Notes: generated from the letters alone by a model not told the origin. A stretch of DNA of 64,000 bases from Euglena gracilis (GCA_039621445.1 CP154956.1:21417295-21481294), one strand, 5' to 3'. Shown: positions 1 to 9,675, numbered from the stretch's first letter. Translations and numbers: made by a program.

Positions 1-107
1 TCGGGGGTTCCCACTATTTTTGAAACGTACATTTTCCTCATTATTCTACATAATTTCTTCAAATTTGGTGCCATTTTTGCATGTTTTTGGGTAATTTTTG
101 CATTTTC

Positions 108-236
108 GAGATTTTTGCGCATTTTTTCTCGGATTTTGCACATTTTTGCGCATTTTTTCCAAAAATGCGCATTTTTTGCGCATTTTTTTGCGCATTTTTG
201 CGCATTTTTGCGCATTTTTGCGCATTTTTTCCGAGG
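108..236. repeat. GCGCATTTTT decamer simple repeat
   Basis: A near-perfect tandem of a T-run followed by GCGCA, with a 10-11 bp period, runs for about 130 bp. T-tracts recur about once per helical turn, a spacing that favours intrinsic DNA curvature. Several frames stay open here only because the unit lacks stops. I see no gene. Confidence 0.85.
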
Positions 237-1340
237 CCGGGCGAGCGCATTTCCCCCCCCCCCTGCACCTGGCACTGAATGCACCAGAAAATTTGACAAA
301 ATCTTTTGAATTTGAGGGGCTGAAATGTTGTTCTCTCCAGGGTCTCCAGGGTCAGAAGGTGGACCAAAAAAAATCACAGGTCAAAGCGCTGTATTTGGTA
401 ACAAAAAGGGGGAGGGTCAAAAATGGCCAAAAATTGCAGTATCTCACCTCCAAATATTCGGCCGGAGAATCCCAACCCAGCTGGATTTGGATTTCTGCTT
501 TTTTTCGGGTTCCAGTCAGGTCTCTTCCCCCCGGGCAGGCAAAAATTCCCATGGCTGAAGGCAATTTTTTAAGGCTTCTTAAGGTTTTTGGTAAAGTTTA
601 AAGGTTTTTTTTAAGGCATTATTTTCCCATACCAAGGCAGACCTCTGGCCCAAACCATACAATTGTATGGCCGACCCCCCCGGGGGTTGACTGGTTTGCA
701 GAGTAACTGACTGGTTTAGGGGCAGGGCAGAAGAATCATCCAAACAGCCAGGGTGGTGGGTCGGGGGGGGGTCGACCTTCCCACCACCTTTTCCCGTTTT
801 TCCGGAGGCACCAGTTTTTGGACCCCAAAAAATTTTCCCGGTGCCTTTGGCGCCAGGTGTGTTTTGGACCCATTTTGGGACTCATACAGGAGGTCCCCCC
901 CAAAACCCCCAAAACCCCATTTTTTAACACCTTCCAAAATTTCAGCATTTTCTCAAAATTTTGATTTTGAGAGGCTTTTGAAGCAAGGAAATGCCATTGA
1001 AAATCCAAAAAATTTCTAAGAGAAAAAATTTCTCAGTAAAATTTGATTGTGCCAAAATTTGGTCCATTTTTTGACATTTGTTTTTTTTTTAACCCCTCAA
1101 CCTGCTACCAATTTTAAACCAAATTTTGAGATTTTTTGGGGAAAAAATAAAGAACTGCTTTCTCAATTTTTGCCAGCATGCCTCAAAACTAATCTTTTGA
1201 AAACTTTAAACAACCCTTTTAAAATACATTCCGACAAACTTTTCTGAACCAAGCAAATATAATGTCGCAGAATCTCGGAAAAACAAGCCAACTCCGGGGA
1301 GAGAATGATTTCTTCCATCGCTGGAATATTGTGTATGAGT
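237..1340. other. No gene recognised
   Basis: AT-rich sequence with short C/G runs. No coding signature, RNA gene or bounded repeat was recognised on either strand. Short open frames overlap each other in several phases and show no family motif. Confidence 0.5.
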
Positions 1341-1650
1341 CATGGCCAGTTTCCCCCCCCCCCAGGACCCCCCGGACTCCCCCCCCAGTACCCCCCAGGC
1401 CCCCCCCCCCAAGACCCCCCCAAGACCCCCCCAGGACCCACCGGGGGGTGGTACCCAGATGACCCACTGACCGTGGAGTTCCGGGCGTCTTCGGCGCCCG
1501 CTACCGGGGAGGGGCTCCCGCCCCCCAGACCCCCCCCCCGGGCTTCAAAATAGCCTCACCTTGTGCTGCAAAATTTTTGCCAAAAAAAGTTGCGGGACCC
1601 CCCCCCCCCAGGACCCCCCAGGACAGGGTCCTGGGGGGGGGGGGACTGGC
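1341..1650. repeat. C-run (polypyrimidine) tract cluster
   Basis: Alternating runs of 5-10 C separated by GGA, AAGA or CAGGA form a strongly strand-asymmetric tract, with a matching G-run near 1632. The complementary strand is G-rich and could fold as G-quadruplexes. Homopolymers of this kind recur at the edges of the small inverted-repeat elements in this window. Confidence 0.7.
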
Positions 1651-2121
1651 CATAAGTGTTGTGTATCCACCATTTTTTAATTAGCCCCCCCTTCAATGAC
1701 ATTTGAAGGGCTGGCCCTTGGACTGCCCTTTGAATGCCATTTTTTTGAGGATGTTTTCAGACAACCTGATTTTGGGGAATTCCCCCAAGGATTTCCCTGC
1801 CCCTCCTTTACGGGTCCCACTCCAGGCTGAATATTCGGTCGAGGCCGGCCCACCCTGGGGGGGAGGGTGCCTGCCTGCAGTCCAGGGCATGGTTTTTGCA
1901 GGTCTGCAGTGGGTTTGAACAGGCTTCTTCAGACCAGGCTGAATTTGACCAACCCCAGAGGGTGGGGGACAGAAAAATGTGGTATCACAGAAACGGAGAT
2001 CATAGTTGCAAAAACTGGGTGTCCAGGTCCATCCAAAACAAAACACATTCCAAAACATGCTTCATCTTCTTGGGGGAAACAGACAAAAATTGCTGAGAAA
2101 TTTGCCCGCCTCTTACCCACC
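1651..2121. other. No gene recognised
   Basis: Mixed-composition sequence. A short stretch near 1900-1935 resembles the CAGGCTTCTT left end of the hAT-like element just downstream, but no partner end was found. I see nothing else. Confidence 0.4.
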
Positions 2122-2129
2122 GGCTTGGT

Positions 2130-2412
2130 CAGGCTTCTTTTTAAGTCACCTGACCCCCGCCCCCCTGGGGGAGGGGGGGTGGGTGGGTTGGTCCGGGCCG
2201 GCCCCCCCCCCCCCCGGGGGGGTCCCACGCCGGAGGCGCTGGGTATACCTTTTCGGCGCGAAGCGCCGAAAATTTTTGACAATTGCTTTTAACGGGCCCG
2301 ATTTTGGGGGGGTCCCAGCCCCCCCCCCCCCCCCCCCCCCCCCCCGGGGGGTCCCGCGTCACCCTGGTGGGTGGCGGGGCCCCCCCCCCCGGGGGTCTTA
2401 AAAAGAAGCCTG
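2130..2412. mobile_element. Non-autonomous hAT-like element, hairpin family, copy 1
   Basis: The 283-bp unit has perfect 16-bp terminal inverted repeats, CAGGCTTCTTTTTAAG at the left and its reverse complement ending at 2412. It is flanked by an exact 8-bp direct repeat, GGCTTGGT (2122-2129 and 2413-2420). CA...TG ends with an 8-bp duplication fit the hAT superfamily. The inside holds long C/G runs and a 23-nt hairpin at 2250-2272, with no coding capacity. The same core recurs at 4629, 11631, 16505, 17635 and probably 20224. Confidence 0.85.
2250..2272. repeat. GGCGC-GAA-GCGCC hairpin
   Basis: A perfect 10-bp stem, TTTTCGGCGC, with a GAA loop sits in the middle of the hAT-like element. Related hairpins at 4746-4768, 13193-13213, 16650-16662 and 17867-17887 keep the pairing although some stem bases differ. 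Confidence 0.8.
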
Positions 2413-2628
2413 GGCTTGGTCAACTGACTGGGGGGAGGGGGTGCACATGCACCTCCTGACCTGCACGTCGGACAGGGGGTGGTTGCAAGGCCAGGTGCTT
2501 GAACCACATCTGTGAATTTTTTTTCAGGTCGTCGACAAGCCCGGACCAAAGCAGAGATTTTTCTAACTTTCGTGGTGGGTGGGCGTCCCGGCTGAGCCCC
2601 CCCCCCCCCCCCCGGTGAAGTTCACCGG

Positions 2629-3145
2629 CAGGGATTGATGGGAAGCCCTTCGGAATTGAGGTAGGTCGTAGGGGGGGGGTCCCGACCCCCCCCGCCCCCT
2701 AGGGGGTAAGGTGGTCGGGGGGGTTCCGACCACCCGCCCCCCCTAGACGTTGGGGGGGGGTCCGGACCCCCCACCCCCCCTCGACAGGTGCCAAAAATAG
2801 CAGAAAATTTTCTTCCGGCGCTGCGCGCTGGAAAACAGGCAAAAACACACCTTTTGCTGACTTTTGGGCATATTGCCCATTTTTTGATGTGTTGGTGTTT
2901 TACCCCCAAAAAATGTTCAAACAAATTCAAAAAATGAGCATTTTTGGATCGATTTTCAAAGAAAAATCAGGGATTTTGGGCCGATTTCGACCCGATTTCC
3001 GGCCTTTTGCCCGTCCATGAAATCGAAAAAATTTTCGGCCCCTCCTCAGTTTCGAGGTAGGAGGGGGGGGTCCGACCCACCCCCCCCCCTCCATGTTGGG
3101 AGGGGGGTCCGACCCCCCCCCCTCAAGGCTTCCCATCCAACCCTG
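2629..3145. mobile_element. Non-autonomous hAT-like element, GGGAAGCC family, copy 1
   Basis: The 517-bp unit begins CAGGGATTGATGGGAAGCC and ends with the imperfect inverse, GGCTTCCCATCCAACCCTG. An exact 8-bp target duplication, TTCACCGG, flanks it (2621-2628 and 3146-3153). It is non-coding, with C/G runs near both ends and a T-rich middle. Homologous copies lie at about 13180-13973 and 15248-15644. The hAT assignment rests on the ends and the 8-bp duplication. Confidence 0.85.
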
Positions 3146-3235
3146 TTCACCGGTGAACAGTCACCAGGGGAGGTGGAGGTACCCTCGGCCAGTGAATTCA
3201 CCGATGAAGTTCATGGAAAATTGGGGGGGGGTTAC

Positions 3236-3785
3236 TCAATTTACCCTACATGTCCATTCCCCTTTGGAAAAACTCTTTTCAGGATCTAGCATGAAAGCAC
3301 GTGCTGCTGCATGCTCATCGATGTGGCCCAGCCCTGTGTGTCGCTTCATTGCGTCTTTGATGACCTGGGAAATTTGAAAAAACAGATGAATGGTTTCCAA
3401 AAATTCCAAGACTAAAAACCGTGAAGCCTTCTTGAACCGAACCAGGATGGGATGAGAAACAACTTTGCAATGGTGCCTTGTGAAGGTTCTTTCTCCAGCT
3501 TCTTCACATGGTGCGCTAGCATTGTTTTGATGGAATGAAACACCTGGGGGGAAAGAGTTGTTAAACACTCCAATCAAAAAAATGACACATACTTGTCAGT
3601 TCCCTCACAAATTGGTCGCAATGCACCTCCTCATCATTCAATTTGTACTCAATTTGGGCGGGGTCTTTAGCCATGAACATGCTAATCACATCCTTCAGCT
3701 CCAACACTTTTTCCATTGCATCACACTTCGTGTTCCAATGAGTGTCACCCCAATGGAGGCTAGGCAATCGAGTTCGGTTCCCCAA
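3236..3785 (-). pseudogene. hAT-type transposase relic, two exons, both ends missing
   Basis: Minus-strand coding relic. Exon 3785-3593 carries DTHWNTKCDAM followed by a helical EKVLELKDV stretch, which resembles the TRWNS region of hAT transposases. Exon 3543-3236 carries EHAAARAFMLDP, which resembles the HxAAxxLDP segment of the hAT catalytic and dimerisation domain. A 49-nt intron (3592-3544) with GTATGT donor and CCCCCCAG acceptor joins them in frame, and the reading frame then stays open for about 100 codons to a stop at 3236. The N-terminal zinc finger, the first catalytic Asp region and the C-terminal end are absent, so this is a truncated fragment. Assignment is by motif; a profile search would settle it. 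Confidence 0.65.
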
Positions 3786-4060
3786 ACCCCCCTCCCTGTC
3801 TGGTTGAGTTCAGACCTCGACAGGGGGTCCCGCGGGACCCCCTGGTGCCTGGGCTCCCACATTGTTTTTTTGTTAGTCCAGACCAACTTCCCCCCCCCCC
3901 TCGAACTCGACCGGTATTTGAGTTCGCCGGAGGCGGGGAGTCTGCGGGAACCCCCCCCCCCCCGTGCCTGGGCCCCTGTATATCAGCCTATGGGAACAGG
4001 CTTGAAAGACACAAGCAACACTTAAGCACACTTGTGAGGCTTGTGTCCCTCTTCAACACG
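3786..4060. other. C-run rich stretch, no gene
   Basis: Two C/G-run blocks sit upstream (in transcript sense) of the hAT relic. No transposase N-terminus could be recognised in any frame. Confidence 0.4.
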
Positions 4061-4064
4061 TTGA

Positions 4065-4141
4065 TACCATGCCCCCCCCATATAAGACCCCCCCTCGGGA
4101 GCCAAAATCCTAAGGGGGGTCTTATACGGGGGGGCATGGTA
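4065..4141. mobile_element. Short fold-back element flanked by TA
   Basis: An inverted repeat of about 27 bp (CCATGCCCCCCC then AAGACCCCCC, against its complement) closes a loop of about 20 nt, and TA stands at both ends. This looks like a tiny fold-back MITE with a TA target duplication. A plain palindrome remains possible. Confidence 0.55.
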
Positions 4142-4221
4142 CATACAAAAGAGAGCAAACTCTCCAAGCCGGTTCTCAAGGACATTTTTTTTGGCTTTCG
4201 GGGGAAAAATGCACTGAAAAT

Positions 4222-4311
4222 CGTGCACGAATTTCAGGGCAGGCGCCAAACCTGAACACGGATTTCAGGGCAGGCACCAAACCTGAACACGAATTTCAGG
4301 GGAGGCGCCAA
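4222..4311. repeat. 31-bp minisatellite, about three copies
   Basis: Three tandem copies of a 31-bp unit containing ATTTCAGGGCAGGC, with a further diverged partial copy near 4366. Units differ at a few positions. Confidence 0.75.
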
Positions 4312-4628
4312 AAAAAAGTGCACCAAAAACAGAAAAAAACGTCTCGTGCGCGCGTGGCGTGAAACATGAACACAAATTTCAGGGCAGCCACGCCCCCCCC
4401 CCCCCAGGGGGTCGGGCTGACTGGATACCCCGCCGGAGGTGGGGTTTTGGCGCGAAGCATCAAAAAAATTGGACCCCAAAAATGACCCCCCAAGGGTGGC
4501 CATTTTTTGGCGTTTATTTGGGTCTGCACCTCAAAATTTTAGCTGGAAAAATGCATCCCAGCCGAAATTGGGCTGTTTTACCTGTTTTTGGGTCCCAACC
4601 GGGTTCAGCCCAGCAGCCGGGTTCGAAC

Positions 4629-4835
4629 CAGGCTTCTTTTATCACAGACCCCGGGGGGGAGGGGGGGTGGGTGGGTGGGTGGGTCCGGGCCGGACCGCCG
4701 GGGGGGGTGGGGGGGGGGTCCCGCGCCAGGGGCGCTGGGTATACCTTTTCGGCGCGAAGCGCCGAAAATTTTTGAAAATTGCTTTTAACGGGCCCGATTT
4801 TGGGGGGTTCCCCCAGGGTCCCAGAAAATTTGGAA
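4629..4835. mobile_element. Left part of a hairpin-family hAT-like element
   Basis: It begins CAGGCTTCTTTTA, like copy 1 at 2130, then carries the G/C-run block, the hairpin (4746-4768) and the AACGGGCCCGATTTT segment shared almost base for base with 2283-2304. The right end is missing here. A matching right-hand part lies at about 7395-7475, so the element may have been split. Confidence 0.65.
4647..4695 (+). other. G-quadruplex-capable tract
   Basis: Four GGGT units in succession with further G-runs either side match the G3+N1-7 quadruplex rule on the plus strand. Folding is inferred from sequence only. Confidence 0.5.
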
Positions 4836-4844
4836 TCCTCACTT

Positions 4845-4998
4845 TTGGTTACCTGGAGCCTCCAGGGAGGCTCCAGGGAGGCTGGTTATCTGAGCCTCCC
4901 TGGAGCCTCCTGGAGGCTCCCAAAATGGGAGCCTCCCTGGAGGCTGGTTACCCGAGGAGCCTCCTGGAGCCTCCCTGGAGCCTCCGGCAGGTAACCAA
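4845..4998. repeat. Fold-back repeat bounded by TTGGTTACCTG
   Basis: The 154-bp block opens with TTGGTTACCTG and closes with its exact inverse. Inside it is built from the 9-bp near-palindrome GGAGCCTCC and its complement. Related blocks lie at 7224-7368 and 10191-10229. Confidence 0.7.
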
Positions 4999-5074
4999 TT
5001 TTGTACACAGGCCATGTTCGACCCTCCACCTCTGCATCCGCTATATATTTACGCACACAAATCACGTTTGCCCG

Positions 5075-5315
5075 TTTGCTATTTACGCCATGTCCGCCAA
5101 TTGCAGAATTGGTTGAAAACCATTTATCCATTTGCCACAAAGACGCCACATCCGCCTGATTTTGCTTTTACCGTTTACCCGTTTGCTATTTACGCCGTGT
5201 CCGCCAATTTGTTGAAACCATTTATCCATTCGCCACAAAAACGCCACGTCCGCCTGATTTTGCTTTTACCGTTTACCCGTTTGCTATTTACCCCTTGTCC
5301 GCCAAATTTTGTCCA
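5075..5315. repeat. Tandem repeat of about 98-107 bp, 2.4 copies
   Basis: Copies start at 5075, 5182 and 5280 with TTTGCTATTTACSCC. The first two are 107 and 98 bp and differ mainly by a small indel; the third is partial. Confidence 0.8.
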
Positions 5316-5335
5316 CACAAAAGGATGTTGTTATT

Positions 5336-5461
5336 GGGGAGCAGGGGAGGGGGGCGTGGGGTAGGGGGGAGAGAGGAAGGGGGTGGGGGGGTCCGGGGGG
5401 GAGGGGGGCGGGGGAGGGGGGCGGAGGGAGGGGGCCGCAGGCCCCCTCCCCCCGCCCCCCG
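5336..5461 (+). repeat. G-rich tract with multiple quadruplex-capable runs
   Basis: About 125 bp in which runs of 3-8 G alternate with one or two other bases, ending in a short palindrome (GGGGGCC...GGCCCCC). No gene. Confidence 0.7.
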
Positions 5462-5897
5462 GGCACAGCCAAATGAACACCACTTTGGATTTCACGTAAC
5501 CCTTTTTTTGCATGGCAAATGATTTAGGTACAATTCTGGCTGAATAAATTCATTTTCGGTTTCGATTAAGCTCTATGTTGCCTCCCAGCTTTCCATTACA
5601 CCCATGTTGGCTTTTTTGGCAAAATGTTATATGTATTTTTTTTTTTTGCTAATTTGGTCTATTTTGCATTGATTTGGGCAAATATTGGGCTAATTTGGGT
5701 CAACATGAACACCGTTATGGCATTTTTGGTCATTTTGTGCCATTTTGGTGATTTTGGGTATGTTTGTGGTATTTTTGTGAAATTTTTGTGGATATTGTTG
5801 GCATTTTGGGGCTGTTTAAGGTTATTTGAAGCTATTTGGTTGCTCTTTGGGGTTTTTGTGGTCATTTTGGCTCGGTTGTGAGCCAATGGATGCAGGC
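5462..5897. other. T/G-rich stretch, no gene
   Basis: Simple TTTTGG-like sequence. Open frames here arise from low complexity and no motif was recognised. Confidence 0.4.
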
Positions 5898-7050
5898 ATT
5901 AGGCAAGATGCAGATATGGACAAGGTGCAGATGCTGGACAAGATGCAGACGCTGGACAAGATGCAAACGCTGGACAAGATGCAAATTTGGACGAGGTGTA
6001 GTGGTTGCTGATGCTGGACAAGATGTACTGGTTGTAGATGTTAAACAAGATGCAGATGCTGGACAAGATGCCGGGGACGCAGATGCTGGACAAGTTGCAG
6101 ACACCAGACAAGGTGCAGTGATTGCAGATAATGGACGAGATGCAGATGCTGGACAAGATGCAGTGGTCGCAGATGCTGGACAAGATGCAGATACCAGACA
6201 AGATGCAGTGGTTGCAGATAATGGACGAGATGCACATGCTGGACAAAATGCAGACGCTGGACAAGATGCAGATGCTGGACAAAATGCAGACGCTGGACAA
6301 GATGCAGATGCTGGACAAAATGCAGACACTGGACAAGATGCAGATGTTAGACAAGATACCGTGGCGCAGATGCTGGACAAGATGCATATGCTGGACAAAA
6401 TGCAGACGCTGGACAAGATGCAGACGCTGGACAAGATGCAGACACTGAACAAGATGCAAATTTGGACGAGGTGTAGTGATTGCGGATGCTGGACAAGATG
6501 TACTGGTTGTAGATGCTAAACAAGATGCAGATGCTGGACAAGATGCAGTGGCCGCAGATGCTGGACAAGATCTTAGGCAGCAAAGCTCTGTTATATTCCA
6601 GCTTTTTCTCAGGTTTTTCGTGCAAGTTGCATTTTTTTGCATTTTTTTGCATTTTTTTTGCATTTTTTTGCATTTTTTTTATTTGCATAATTTGAAGGGC
6701 CCAGTTGCATTTTCCCCCCCCCTGGTTGCAGATGTTGGACAAGATGCATATGCTGGACAAAATGCAGACGCTGGACAAGATGCAGACGCTGGACAAGATG
6801 CCGTGGACGCAGATACTGGACGAGATGTAGATGCTGGACAAGTTGTAAATGTTGGACAAAAGAGGACAATATTGGACAACATGCAATGGTTGTAGATATT
6901 GGACAAGATGCAATGGATGCAGGTACTGGACAAGGTGTAGATACTAGACAAGGTGCAGAGACCACACAACATGCAAATACTGGACAAGACGTTGACATTT
7001 GACAAGATGCAGACACCGGACAAGATTCAAATGCTAGTCAAGATGCAGAT
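5898..7050. repeat. 18-bp minisatellite (GATGCTGGACAAGATGCA)n
   Basis: Roughly 1.15 kb of an 18-bp unit with point variants (GACGCTGG, GATACTGG, GACACCAG). The unit is a multiple of 3 and has no stop in any frame, so long frames open on both strands (DADAGQ, MQMLDK and CRCWTR on the plus strand). A unique and T-rich island interrupts it at about 6573-6724. No start context, splice site or flanking coding sequence marks any frame as real, so I call it non-coding. Confidence 0.8.
6573..6724. other. Non-repeat island inside the minisatellite
   Basis: It starts with about 45 nt of unique sequence, then (CATTTTTTTG)n, then a C8 run, after which the 18-bp repeat resumes. It may be an insertion. 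Confidence 0.5.
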
Positions 7051-7223
7051 GTTGTCCAGATGTTTCACATCTCTTCTTCTTGTGCCTTGTTGTGCCTGCA
7101 TTATCACATTATCCATGTCACATCCCCGGCGAGCAACTGCTGATTCATGCATTCTGAGTCTACAACACCACAGATTGCATCACAGCACACCACCTGTCCC
7201 ACTGTCGGCCTGTGCACAAACCT

Positions 7224-7368
7224 GGTTACCTGAGCCTCCCCGGAGCCTCCATGGAGGCTCCCCTCCAGGGAGGCTCCAGGGAGGTTGGTTATCTGAGCCT
7301 CCCTGGAGCCTCCCTGGAGCCTCCCTGGAGCCTCTCTGGAGCCTCCCTGGAGCCTCCAGTAGGTAACC
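7224..7368. repeat. Fold-back repeat bounded by GGTTACC, second block
   Basis: It opens GGTTACCTGAGCCTCC and closes GGAGCCTCCAGTAGGTAACC, and is filled with GGAGCCTCC units in both senses. Its flanks match those of the 4845 block in inverted order (GGCCTGTGCACAAA here, TTTTGTACACAGGCC there). The two blocks are therefore inverted copies of a repeat about 185 bp long. Confidence 0.65.
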
Positions 7369-7394
7369 TCCAGGGCAGGATTCCATTTTTGCGG

Positions 7395-7475
7395 TAGACC
7401 CGTCCCCCCCGGGGGGGGGTCCCGTGCCACCCTGGGTGGGTGGGGGGGACCCCCCCGGTCTTAAATAATAATAAA
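7395..7475. mobile_element. Right-hand part of a hairpin-family hAT-like element
   Basis: It matches 2335-2400 of copy 1 (GGGGTCCCG, a TCACCCTGG-like segment, C-runs, GGTCTTAA). The terminal repeat is degenerate after TTAAA. Confidence 0.5.
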
Positions 7476-7547
7476 TAATAAATTACCTGCTCCCCTCGTC
7501 TTAAAACCCCTGCAGGCAGCTGGACAGATGTTCCATTTCTGTTTCAG

Positions 7548-7594
7548 GACTGGTGGAGCGGAAATGCTGACCAGCCATTACCTCTTTGCCCTTG
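7548..7594 (+). CDS. ERD2: KDEL receptor (ERD2), third-last coding exon
   Basis: ERD2 is the multi-spanning Golgi/ER membrane receptor that binds HDEL/KDEL tails and returns escaped ER residents through COPI vesicles. This 47-nt exon follows TCTGTTTCAG. Read with one leading base belonging to the previous codon, it gives TGGAEMLTSHYLFALG, the family segment just before the last membrane helices (compare the usual TGEAE, THYLF, LG pattern). It ends one base into the glycine codon at a GT donor (GTGTGA), and joining to 9676 restores GGYR in frame. Upstream exons, expected to encode about two-thirds of a protein of roughly 210 residues, were not found between 1 and 7547. They may lie further left or be too short to see. 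Confidence 0.85.
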
Positions 7595-9675
7595 GTGTGA
7601 TCACTCGTTGCACCAGTCCAATGCCGCCAAAGTTTTAAATTTTGAACTTTAAAATGCCACTGAATAAGCGGTGAGTGTCAACCTCAGGGAAAGAGGGTTC
7701 TGCATGGGGGGGGATTGCTGTCCAAATGTTCCTGCAATTTCCAACTGCAGAATTTTTTTTCCTGCAATTGGACTGCAGTCTTTTCTGCAATTTTTTCCCT
7801 CGATTTCCCCATAATTTTCACACAATTCTTTTTGCTTTGCTTAATGAATGGCTTACAATGCAAGCTGAGGAACACAAGTGCTTTTTTCACATCTGTTTGC
7901 ATTTTCTCTGAATTCTGGCAAAGTTTTGGCAAAAATTGGCCAATTTTAGAAATTTCAATTTTTTTCTTTTTGCTTGAGTCCAAACTGTTTATAAAATTTT
8001 TGTTATTTTGGGTAATTATTTGTGCCAGTTTTTTTTCTGATATTCTTGTTATCAGCATGTTCCGAAAAATTGCTTCCTCTAACATGGCTTTTTGTTAAAA
8101 TTCTTTTTTCTTGTTGGAAAAAATGTGAATCACGATCAAAACATCCACCAATGTTGCAAAATGAAAACACCCAAAGGTGAAATCTTTCCTTCTGACATGA
8201 ATGAAAAGAAGGTCCCGCCAACAGAAACACCCCCCCCCCCTACATATTCCTGGTACCAATTTATTTTTCACAATTTTCCCAACGGTTTCGGCTATCTATC
8301 ACTGGGTTCTTGAGTCCAGAACCCAGTGATGGATAACCGAATTGGGGGAGATCTGGACCCATACCTCGTGGACCGTGGGGGAAGATCCAGAACAAGTAAT
8401 TTTCCCACAAACACTGGAAAGTATTTTTTCTGCACCCTCCTACAATTAACGCCTGAAATTTTCGCATTTCACACCGTATGTTTTTGCCTTTCCGGTCAAT
8501 ATTTTTGCATTTTATCACAAAAATGTTTGCATATGTTAAAAATTTGTTTGCACTTTATCTCAAAAATGTTTGCATTTTATCCCAAAAATATTTGCCTCCG
8601 TTCCGAGAATTTTTGCACACGGATCGGGTGTTTTGGACTTTTGCCCTTTGAAAAAACTTCAATCGGCATGGATCTTTTCTTACTTTGTCCAATGCAATGC
8701 TTTTTTTTTATTGTGCAAAAATAAAATGACGGAGGGCAAACATTTTTTGAGCAAGTGCAAATATTTTTGGCGGGGCAGTGCAAAAATTTTGAGGCTTTTG
8801 GGCAAATTTTTTTGAGAGCGCTGGGCAAAATTTTGACTGATTGGAGCAAATATTTTTGCCAGCCGTGGGCAACCATTGCAGATGCTAAGTGTAAATTTTG
8901 GTTGCCTTTGGAAGCTTGAAAGTGACAAGTAGGGGGGAGTGCGTGCACATTTTTTGAGCATTTTTCTACACATTTGCTTTTCATTTTCAAAAATGTGCAT
9001 TTTTGTGCATTTTTTGTGCTTTTTTTATTGCTTTTTTTAAAGTGTATTTTGGTTTTCCAGTTTTTTTTGTGCGCATTTTTATTTGTGGTTCCCTGCCTAT
9101 TATTGTATTTTTTGTTCATTTTTTTTACCTTTTGATTTTTTTCTGAAAATGAAATTTTCCTCATATTTCCATATGACATTTTTTTAAAAAAGAATTGGAG
9201 CTATTTTATATGTATTTTTCGGTATCTTTTTTTTTGCATTCTTGTGCTTCTTGTTTCTTTCTCTCTGATTTTGCATTTTTTGCATATTTTTGTGCATATT
9301 TTTATGCATTTTTTTTTTCTGAGGCTTGGCTGGTGCACCCCCCCCCCCTAAATAGCACGACTCCCAGGTGGCCACTGGTTAGTGGGATTGAATCCCATCC
9401 CATCATATCCCAAAATATACCTGCGGAAGTTTTTCTGCTGCGGAAAAATGGAAAAGGTCAAAAGCATGAAAAATTCTATGCATATTTTTTATGCTTAATG
9501 GAAACTCTCTCTTCCCCAGAGGAGGTGAACAGAAAAGTGTTCATCAGTTTCGTCTTTTGGTTTTTTTGGGGTTTATTTTGCATTTATTTTTGTTTTTTTG
9601 TGTCGCATTTTTAAGAGTTCATGTTGTGCCCCCCCCCCCTGCTGCGCGTCAAAAATCATTTCTTGGTGCCCACAG
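7595..9675 (+). other. ERD2 intron (2,081 nt)
   Basis: Starts GTGTGA and ends GTGCCCACAG. It contains T-rich simple sequence with recurring TTTTTGCA motifs (about 8400-9330), a hairpin at 8287-8341 and several C9 runs. No gene or complete mobile element was recognised inside it. Confidence 0.7.
8287..8341. repeat. Long hairpin, 24-bp arms
   Basis: Arms TTCGGCTATCTATCACTGGG and its partner pair over 24 bp with two mismatches around a 7-nt loop. It lies in the ERD2 intron and its role is unknown. Confidence 0.75.

Noticed and set aside
98-601. Plus-strand frame of 167 codons over the decamer repeat
   Set aside because: Half of it is the TTTTTGCGCA repeat; the rest has no motif.
6573-6612. Possible missing ERD2 exon in the island inside the minisatellite (frame reading VIFQLFLR before CAG-GTTTTT)
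   Set aside because: The phase would fit the 7548 exon, but the near-invariant ILPQL of the family is not present and no acceptor is convincing. Probably chance.
5836-6913. Long repeat proteins (DADAGQ on plus; HLVQ and CPAS on minus)
   Set aside because: All six frames are open because an 18-bp unit lacks stops. Nothing favours one frame, and no start, splice site or flanking coding sequence is seen.
7080-7210. Minus-strand coding-like patch (RRGCDMDNVIMQAQQGTRRR in one frame, GVVDSECMNQQLLAG in another)
   Set aside because: Two competing frames, no family motif, and a stop close upstream in the better one. Not enough to call an exon.
9370-9410. tRNA-like B box (GGGATTGAATCCC) near C-run
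   Set aside because: The A-box-like bases are only about 15 nt away and no arms pair, so this is not a tRNA or SINE head.
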